Shown here piece after piece: positions 58,858-64,000 of a stretch of DNA of 64,000 bases; position 1 is the stretch's first letter, and each line of letters opens with the position of its first letter. Both the position numbers and the translations under genes were made by a program. Where the stretch lies: positions 124,001-188,000 of the forward strand of contig NZ_JAPFGP010000002.1 in the NCBI RefSeq assembly GCF_026241155.1. The letters run 5' to 3'. The DNA is from Paucibacter sp. PLA-PC-4. Its GTDB lineage: Bacteria > Pseudomonadota > Gammaproteobacteria > Burkholderiales > Burkholderiaceae_C. Under the pieces are notes generated by a model. The model was not told the DNA's origin and did not search any database. It saw only the letters and a list, made by a program, of their open reading frames with translations.

Positions 58858-60870
58858 TCAGCTCATGCCTTGGTGGCGCAGCAGCGCGTCGATCTTGGGC
58901 TCGCGGCCGCGGAAGGCCTTGAAACTGTCCATCGCGTCACGCGCCCCACCGGCTTCCAGGATGCTTTGCAGAAAGCGCTGGCCAGTGGCGGGGTTGAACA
59001 CACCTTCTTCCTCGAAGGCGCTCCAGGCATCGGCGCTCAGCAGCTCGGCCCATTTGTAGCTGTAGTAGCCGGCCGAATAGCCACCCGCGAAGATGTGCGA
59101 GAAGCTGTGCTGGAACCGGTTGAAGGGCGGCGGCGGCAGCACGGCTACCTCGGCGCGCACCTCGTCGAGCAGGCGCTGAATCGCGGCTTCGCTGCCCACC
59201 TCGGCGTGCATGCGCATATCGAACAGCGAGAACTCGATCTGGCGCAGGGTCTGCAGTCCGCTCTGGAAGTTCTTCGCAGCCGTCATCTTGTCGAACAGCG
59301 CGCGCGGCAGCGGCGCACCGTTGTCGACATGTTGAGTCAGCTGCTGCAGCACCTCCCACTCCCAGCAAAAGTTCTCCATGAACTGGCTGGGCAGCTCGAC
59401 CGCATCCCATTCGACGCCTGAGATGCCTGAGACGCCCAGTTCATTCACCTGTGTCAGAAGATGGTGCAAGCCATGCCCGAACTCGTGAAACAGCGTCGTG
59501 ACATCGTCATGCGTCAGCAGGGCCGGCTTGTCACCGACTGGCGAGGCGAAGTTGCACACCATCTGCGCCACCGGCGTTTGCTGCACACCCTCGGGCCGGG
59601 CCCAACGGCTGCGCACCTCGTCCATCCAGGCGCCTGGGCGCTTGCCGGGGCGGGCGTAGAGGTCCAGATAGAACTGGCCGACCAGCTCGCCCTGGCGGTC
59701 GAGGCGGTAGAACTTCACCGTGTCATGCCAGACCTCGGCGGCTTGCTCAACGATCTTCACATTGAACAGGCGCTCGATGATGTCGAACAGGCCTTGCAGC
59801 ACGCGCGGCAGCGTGAAGTACTGCTTGACCTCCTGGTCGCTGAAGGCATAGCGGGCCTCCTTCAGGCGCTCGGAGACGAAGGCCGTGTCCCAAGCCTGCA
59901 TCTCGGGCAAGGCCAGGTCTTGCGCGGCGAAGGCACGCAGCTCGGCCAGGTCCTTCTCGGCGAAGGGGCGGGCGCGGCCCGCCAAGTCGCGCAGGAACTC
60001 CAGCACCTGGGCAGGTGAGCTGGCCATCTTGGCCACGAGCGATGCCTCGGCGAAATTCTGGAAGCCCAGCAGCTGCGCCTCTTCCTGGCGCAGCATCAGC
60101 AGCTCCTGCATCAGCGCGCTATTGTCCAGTTCGGCAGGCCCGAATTCGCTGGCGCGGGTGACATAGGCGCGGTAGAGCCGCTCGCGCAGATCGCGGTGGG
60201 TGCCGTACTGCATCACCGGCATATAGACCGGGAAGTGCAGCGTCAGCTTGTGGCCCTCTTTGCCCTCGGCCGCGGCGCCATCGCGTGCGGCCGTGACCAC
60301 GTCCTGGGGTACGCCGGCCAGCTCCTCGGCGCTGGCGTAGTAGGCATAGCCGTCGGTCGCGTCCATCACATGCTCGGAGAACTTCTGCGCCAGCTCGGCG
60401 CTGCGCTCCTGAATTGCCGCGAAGCGCTCCTTGGCGGCGCCCTGCAGCTCTGCGCCGGACAACACGAAGTCGCGGATCCAGTGCTTCAGCGCCTGCTGGC
60501 GGGCCGGGTTCAGGTTAGCCGCGTTGGCGTTGATGGCCTTGTACTTGGCGTAGAGCTTTTCATCGGCACCCAGGCCAGTGTAGAACTCGGTGACGGCCGG
60601 CAGCACCGCGTTGTAGGCCTCGCGCAGCTCGGGCGTGTTGGCGACGGCGTTGAGGTGGCCGACGGCGCCCCAGGCATGGCTCAGGCGCTCGGTGGCTACG
60701 CTGAGGATGCGGGCCAGCGTGTCGTAGTCGGGCGGCGTGTCCTCTGCCGTCGCGGTGTTCAGCGCGGCCTGGGCCTGGCTCAGCAGTTCGGCAATGGCCG
60801 GCTGGATGTGCTCGGGTTTGATGCTGGCAAAAGCCGGCAGCGCGGCGGTGGAGAGCAGCGGATTCGTCAT
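58858..60870 (-). CDS. prlC: Oligopeptidase A, M3 family
   Basis: 670 residues from the ATG at 60870. The zinc-binding motif HEFGH is at 462-466, with the third ligand Glu expected in the GISGVEWDAVELPSQFMENF segment, and the C-terminal AGGYSAGYYSYKWAELLSADAWS is an M3 hallmark. It degrades oligopeptides, including signal-peptide fragments, in the cytoplasm. It is the last gene of the run FixL-like kinase, FixJ-like regulator, folD, prlC on the minus strand; four bases separate it from folD. Confidence 0.95.
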   Translation of the reverse strand: MTNPLLSTAALPAFASIKPEHIQPAIAELLSQAQAALNTATAEDTPPDYDTLARILSVATERLSHAWGAVGHLNAVANTPELREAYNAVLPAVTEFYTGLGADEKLYAKYKAINANAANLNPARQQALKHWIRDFVLSGAELQGAAKERFAAIQERSAELAQKFSEHVMDATDGYAYYASAEELAGVPQDVVTAARDGAAAEGKEGHKLTLHFPVYMPVMQYGTHRDLRERLYRAYVTRASEFGPAELDNSALMQELLMLRQEEAQLLGFQNFAEASLVAKMASSPAQVLEFLRDLAGRARPFAEKDLAELRAFAAQDLALPEMQAWDTAFVSERLKEARYAFSDQEVKQYFTLPRVLQGLFDIIERLFNVKIVEQAAEVWHDTVKFYRLDRQGELVGQFYLDLYARPGKRPGAWMDEVRSRWARPEGVQQTPVAQMVCNFASPVGDKPALLTHDDVTTLFHEFGHGLHHLLTQVNELGVSGISGVEWDAVELPSQFMENFCWEWEVLQQLTQHVDNGAPLPRALFDKMTAAKNFQSGLQTLRQIEFSLFDMRMHAEVGSEAAIQRLLDEVRAEVAVLPPPPFNRFQHSFSHIFAGGYSAGYYSYKWAELLSADAWSAFEEEGVFNPATGQRFLQSILEAGGARDAMDSFKAFRGREPKIDALLRHQGMS

Positions 60871-60874
60871 GGCT

Positions 60875-61735
60875 TCAGGCCTTGTTTGCGGCGACACGTT
60901 CTGCTGACTCTAACGTGTTGACCAGCAGCATCGTGATGGTCATCGGCCCGACCCCACCGGGCACCGGGGTGATCCAGCCGGCCACTTCCTTGACGCCGGC
61001 AAAATCGACATCGCCGCAGAGCTTGCCTTCGTCGTTGCGGTTCATGCCCACATCGATCACGATGGCGCCGGGCTTGAGCATGTCGGCGGTCAAGACATTG
61101 CGCTTGCCGACTGCGGCCACGACGACGTCGGCTTGGCGGGTGAAGGCGCCGATGTCCGGCGTGCCGCTGTGGCATACGGTGACGGTGGCATTGGCCTGCA
61201 ACAGCAGCAGGGCCATCGGTTTGCCGACGGTGTTGCTGCGGCCGATCACGACCGCGTGCTTGCCCTTCAGCGACACGCCGGTGCTCTCGATCAGCTTCAT
61301 GCAGCCATAGGGCGTGCAGGGTCGGAAGCCGGGCAGGCCGGTGAGGGTTTCGCCTGCCGACAGCACCGAGTAGCCGTCCACGTCCTTGCGTGTGGAGATG
61401 GCCTCGATGACCTTGTGCGGGTCGATGTGCTTGGGCAGCGGCATCTGCACCAAAATGCCGTGGATGCTAGGGTCCTGGTTGAGTGCTTCGACGCGAGCCA
61501 GCAACTCCGCTTCGCTCAGGGTGGCGTCGTACTTTTCGAGCACCGAGTGCAGGCCGTACTCCTCGCAGGCCTTGACCTTGTTGCGCACATAGACCGCGCT
61601 GGCCGGGTCTTCGCCGACCAGGATGACCGCTAGGCCGGGCTTGACACCGTTGGCCGTCAGGGTGGCCGCGCGTTGCGCCACCTCGGCGCGGATTTGCTTG
61701 GACAGGGCGTTACCGTCGATCAGTTGTGCGGTCAT
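60875..61735 (-). CDS. folD: Bifunctional methylenetetrahydrofolate dehydrogenase/cyclohydrolase
   Basis: 286 residues from the ATG at 61735. Family signatures are [18 protein letters not shown] (with the catalytic Lys), [41 protein letters not shown] (NADP) and [15 protein letters not shown]. It interconverts 5,10-methylene- and 10-formyl-tetrahydrofolate. An upstream hairpin separates it from the response-regulator gene. Its own promoter probably lies there. Confidence 0.97.
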   Translation of the reverse strand: MTAQLIDGNALSKQIRAEVAQRAATLTANGVKPGLAVILVGEDPASAVYVRNKVKACEEYGLHSVLEKYDATLSEAELLARVEALNQDPSIHGILVQMPLPKHIDPHKVIEAISTRKDVDGYSVLSAGETLTGLPGFRPCTPYGCMKLIESTGVSLKGKHAVVIGRSNTVGKPMALLLLQANATVTVCHSGTPDIGAFTRQADVVVAAVGKRNVLTADMLKPGAIVIDVGMNRNDEGKLCGDVDFAGVKEVAGWITPVPGGVGPMTITMLLVNTLESAERVAANKA

Positions 61736-61756
61736 GGTTGTGCTTCCGGAAATGCA

Positions 61757-61781
61757 ACGAGGCCGCATTCAGCGGCCTCGT
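61757..61781 (-). terminator. Terminator-like hairpin after the response regulator
   Basis: ACGAGGCCGC and GCGGCCTCGT form a perfect ten-base stem with a five-base loop. On the minus strand it is followed by TGCATTT, a weak T-rich tail. It sits between the response regulator stop and folD and may separate the two units. Confidence 0.6.
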
Positions 61782-61797
61782 CAGTGGTCATTCGAAC

Positions 61798-62421
61798 TCA
61801 GGCCTTGGCCGGCGCGCCGAGCGCAATCTTCAGCAGGTCGGCCACGGTGTTGGCATTGAGCTTTTCCATAATGTTGGCGCGGTGCGCCTCCACCGTCTTG
61901 ATGCTGATGCCCAGGTCGTCGGCGATTTGCTTGTTCAGGCGGCCCGCGACGATGCGCTCCAGCACCTGGGCTTCGCGCGTCGTCAGGCGCGAGAGCAGGG
62001 CGTCACGGCTGGCGGCTTCTTGATGCGTCGAGAAGGCGTTGCGGGCCTGGTCCAGCATGCGCTCGACCAGCGCCAGCAACTCGTCTTCCTTGAAGGGCTT
62101 CTCGATGAAGTCCATCGCGCCCTTCTTCATCGTCTGTACCGCCATCGGTACATCGCCGTGACCGGTGATGAAGACCACCGGCAGCGGGCTGCGGCGCTCC
62201 AGTAGGCGGTCCTGCAACTCCAGGCCGCTCATGCCTTCCATGCGGATGTCGGCGATCAGACAGGCCACTTCGCGCGGGTCGTAGCGGCTCAGGAAGCTCT
62301 CGGCGGAGTCAAAGCACTTGACGCGGTAGTCCTTGCCTTCCAGCAGCCATTGCAGGGAATCCCGCACGGCCTCGTCATCGTCAACAACGTAGACGTTACC
62401 CTTCTTCGGAATCAGACTCAT
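61798..62421 (-). CDS. FixJ/LuxR-type response regulator
   Basis: 207 residues from the ATG at 62421. The receiver has the acidic pair VVDDDEA, the phospho-acceptor Asp in CLIADIRMEG, Thr in VFITGHGD and Lys in FIEKPFK. The LuxR-type helix-turn-helix is at the end: LTTREAQVLERIVAGRLNKQIADDLGISIKTVEAHRANIMEKL. The gene overlaps the sensor kinase stop by four bases. This FixJ/TtrR-like pair is likely to control respiratory or one-carbon genes, but no target is visible. Confidence 0.95.
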   Translation of the reverse strand: MSLIPKKGNVYVVDDDEAVRDSLQWLLEGKDYRVKCFDSAESFLSRYDPREVACLIADIRMEGMSGLELQDRLLERRSPLPVVFITGHGDVPMAVQTMKKGAMDFIEKPFKEDELLALVERMLDQARNAFSTHQEAASRDALLSRLTTREAQVLERIVAGRLNKQIADDLGISIKTVEAHRANIMEKLNANTVADLLKIALGAPAKA

Positions 62422-64000
62422 GGTGTCGCAGCAGTGTTCGTAGCAGTGCCCGAGGGCTCGGGGCGCGGGATGTCTACCGGGATGGTGAAGGCGAACCGGC
62501 ACCCCACAATAGCCGCACCATTGTATAAGTTCTCGGCCCTGATCCGGCCTTGGTGGGACTCAACGATGGACCGGCATAACCCTAGGCCAATGCCCAGTCC
62601 GTCCGCTTTGGTCGAGAAGAAGGCCTCGTACATGCGCTCGATCACCTCCTCGGGCAGGCCCGGGCCCATATCGGTGACGCTGAACTCGATATGGCCACCG
62701 AGCTCGGGCGTGTGTTTAGGGATCACTCTCAGTTCGATGTGGCGGCGCGACACTGGAAGGCCGGCGTTGTCGATCGCCTCGGCGGCGTTCTTCAGCAGGT
62801 TCAGCACCACCTGCTCGATCAGGATCGGGTCCACCATCAGCGGGGGCAAGCGCTGGGCCACATAGGTGTGGATCGCGACATTGCGCCGGCGCAGCTCGAT
62901 ACCGGCCAGCTCGACCGCGTCTTCGATGATCTCGGGCGCGCTGGAGGCTTGGCGCTGTGGCTCGCTGCGCTTCACGAAGTTGCGGATACGATGAATGATC
63001 TGGCCGGCGCGCTGAGCCTGCTTGGCGGTCTTCTCCAACGCTGCCAACAGGTCGTCCTTTTGAATCGCATCATTGCGCACCCGCGAGACCATGCCGTTGC
63101 AGTAGTTGGTAATTGCGGTCAGCGGCTGGTTCAGCTCATGGGCGACGCTGGAGGCCATCTCCCCCATGGTCATCAGCCGGCTGGTCACTTGCGCTTTTTC
63201 GGCCTGCTGGGCCGACAGCATCTCGGCGTGGCGGCGCGCGGTGATGTCGGTGGCGATCAGCATCTGGGCCAGGCGGCCGTCGGTCCACTGCAGATAGCGG
63301 GCGCGGACATCGAACCACATCTCCAAGGTGTCGATATAGACCTCGCGCGGGTCGGATCCGACCTCGGTCAGCTGCTGGGCTGGCAGGCCGCCGTAATCGT
63401 CGACCTCTTCGTCCGTTTCCGGCTCGGCCTCGCTGCGGCCCAACTGGCTGCCGGCCAGCACTGCATGTCCCTTGGGGTCCGCGCCGAACCATAGCCGGTA
63501 GCTGCGGTTGGCGAACAGCAACTCGCCCTGCTGCACCGACAGCACCGAAACCGCCGCGTCCAGGCCCTCCAGCACCGTGGTGAATCGCTCGTGCGAGGCG
63601 CTGAGCTGGTCGCGCACCCGCTTGGCCTCGGTGATATTGGTCATCGAGGTCATCCAGCCGCTTTGCTTGCCCTTGGGGTCGATCAGCGGCGAGACATACA
63701 TGCGGGCGTCGAAGATGGTGCCGTCCTTGCGCATCACCTTGACCTCGGCGCCGCCCGAGGGGCTGCGGCCTTGGACCTCCTGTTGAAGCAGTCGCGAATT
63801 CTCCTCGTAGCGGTCGGTGGGCCAGTAGGGGAAGGGCGGTTTGCGGCCGATCAGCTCAGCCTCGGAGAAGCCTGTCATCGCGCAGAAGGCCGGGTTCACA
63901 TAGGAGATGCGCGACTCCATGTCCATGGCTCGCATGCCGGTCAACATCGAGTTCTCCATCGCGCGGCGGAAGTTGGTCTCGCTGGAAAGCGCGGTCTGGA
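62418..64000 (-). CDS. PAS-domain sensor histidine kinase, FixL-like, N-terminus outside window
   Basis: The frame reads on past 64000; at least 527 residues are in the window. Two PAS domains are visible (RISYVNPAFCAMTGFSEAELIG, then EGLDAAVSVLSVQQGELLFANRSYRLWFG), with PAC-like ends. The kinase core shows the H box SSVAHELNQPLTAITNYCNGMV, N box LLKNAAEAIDN, G1 DMGPGLPEE and GLGIGLGLCRSIVESHQG. It is the partner of the response regulator that it overlaps by four bases. No haem-binding histidine can be assigned by eye, so oxygen sensing should not be assumed. Confidence 0.93.
   Translation of the reverse strand, partial: QTALSSETNFRRAMENSMLTGMRAMDMESRISYVNPAFCAMTGFSEAELIGRKPPFPYWPTDRYEENSRLLQQEVQGRSPSGGAEVKVMRKDGTIFDARMYVSPLIDPKGKQSGWMTSMTNITEAKRVRDQLSASHERFTTVLEGLDAAVSVLSVQQGELLFANRSYRLWFGADPKGHAVLAGSQLGRSEAEPETDEEVDDYGGLPAQQLTEVGSDPREVYIDTLEMWFDVRARYLQWTDGRLAQMLIATDITARRHAEMLSAQQAEKAQVTSRLMTMGEMASSVAHELNQPLTAITNYCNGMVSRVRNDAIQKDDLLAALEKTAKQAQRAGQIIHRIRNFVKRSEPQRQASSAPEIIEDAVELAGIELRRRNVAIHTYVAQRLPPLMVDPILIEQVVLNLLKNAAEAIDNAGLPVSRRHIELRVIPKHTPELGGHIEFSVTDMGPGLPEEVIERMYEAFFSTKADGLGIGLGLCRSIVESHQGRIRAENLYNGAAIVGCRFAFTIPVDIPRPEPSGTATNTAATP

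Noticed and set aside
1-64000. CRISPR arrays, insertion sequences, prophage or integrase genes
   Set aside because: No regularly spaced direct repeats, transposase or recombinase motifs, or phage structural genes were seen on either strand.

Overview
The window is about 64 kb of uniformly GC-rich chromosomal DNA from a betaproteobacterium. The best fit by gene content is the order Burkholderiales, in the Roseateles/Paucibacter/Mitsuaria neighbourhood; this is inference, because no rRNA or marker phylogeny could be run. The support is a Bug-type tricarboxylate-binding protein beside a CaiB-type CoA transferase, a DUF934-containing cysteine cluster, a polyhydroxybutyrate phasin with PhaR-like operators, YbiB, a DUF1993 family and a FixLJ-like pair beside folD. 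Genes are densely packed, mostly housekeeping and surface or transport functions. I see no prophage, integrative element, insertion sequence or CRISPR array.

Layout. 1-5.5 kb: the 5' part of a TonB-dependent receptor, a serine hydrolase, rsgA, then a degraded stretch holding two tiny possible ORFs and the remnants of a zinc-type oxidoreductase and a TetR regulator. 5.6-10.1 kb: a NodT/MacA/MacB efflux operon. 10.2-13.7 kb: a secreted hypothetical protein, a gene-poor stretch with a possible VapB relic, a leucine-rich-repeat kinase, PhnA/YjdM, a glutaredoxin and two identical tRNA-Asn genes. 13.7-16.0 kb: a TonB-dependent receptor with a TPP riboswitch in its leader. 16.1-24.4 kb: a ferredoxin reductase, a 7Fe ferredoxin and the assimilatory sulfate-reduction operon (TSUP permease, CysI, DUF934, CysH, CysD, CysN, SUMT), all on the minus strand.

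24.5-35.5 kb: YbiB, a secreted hydrolase, DUF1993 proteins (one intact, one frameshifted), a 46-residue basic protein, a large Cache-GAF-HD-GYP receptor, a tandem DUF4399 protein, a cupin, a patatin-like lipoprotein, an orphan solute-binding protein, a LON-domain protein and a phasin with two PhaR-like operators. 35.7-42.3 kb: a plus-strand run of a histone-deacetylase-like hydrolase, thioesterase, nitroreductase, NhaD-like antiporter, 2-hydroxyacid dehydrogenase and a UvrD-like helicase. 42.4-48.5 kb: a membrane EAL protein, then a LysR gene divergent from a Bug protein/CoA transferase/CoA lyase operon. 48.5-51.8 kb: small accessory genes, including a glyoxalase-fold gene with its middle missing. 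51.9-58.8 kb: RmuC, an MFS permease, a third TonB receptor with LacI-like and PhaR-like palindromes upstream, an alpha/beta hydrolase and a DUF192 protein. 58.9-64 kb: oligopeptidase A, FolD and a FixJ/FixL-like pair, the kinase running off the window.

The clearest functional modules are: (1) sulfate to sulfide, with siroheme supply (SUMT) and a plausible electron source (FdxA plus ferredoxin reductase) next to a sulfite reductase that lacks a CysJ flavoprotein; (2) riboswitch-controlled outer-membrane uptake of thiamine or a precursor; (3) MacAB-type tripartite efflux; (4) LysR-controlled uptake and CoA-dependent cleavage of a small hydroxy-di/tricarboxylate. Two c-di-GMP phosphodiesterase-type proteins (HD-GYP and EAL) are also present.
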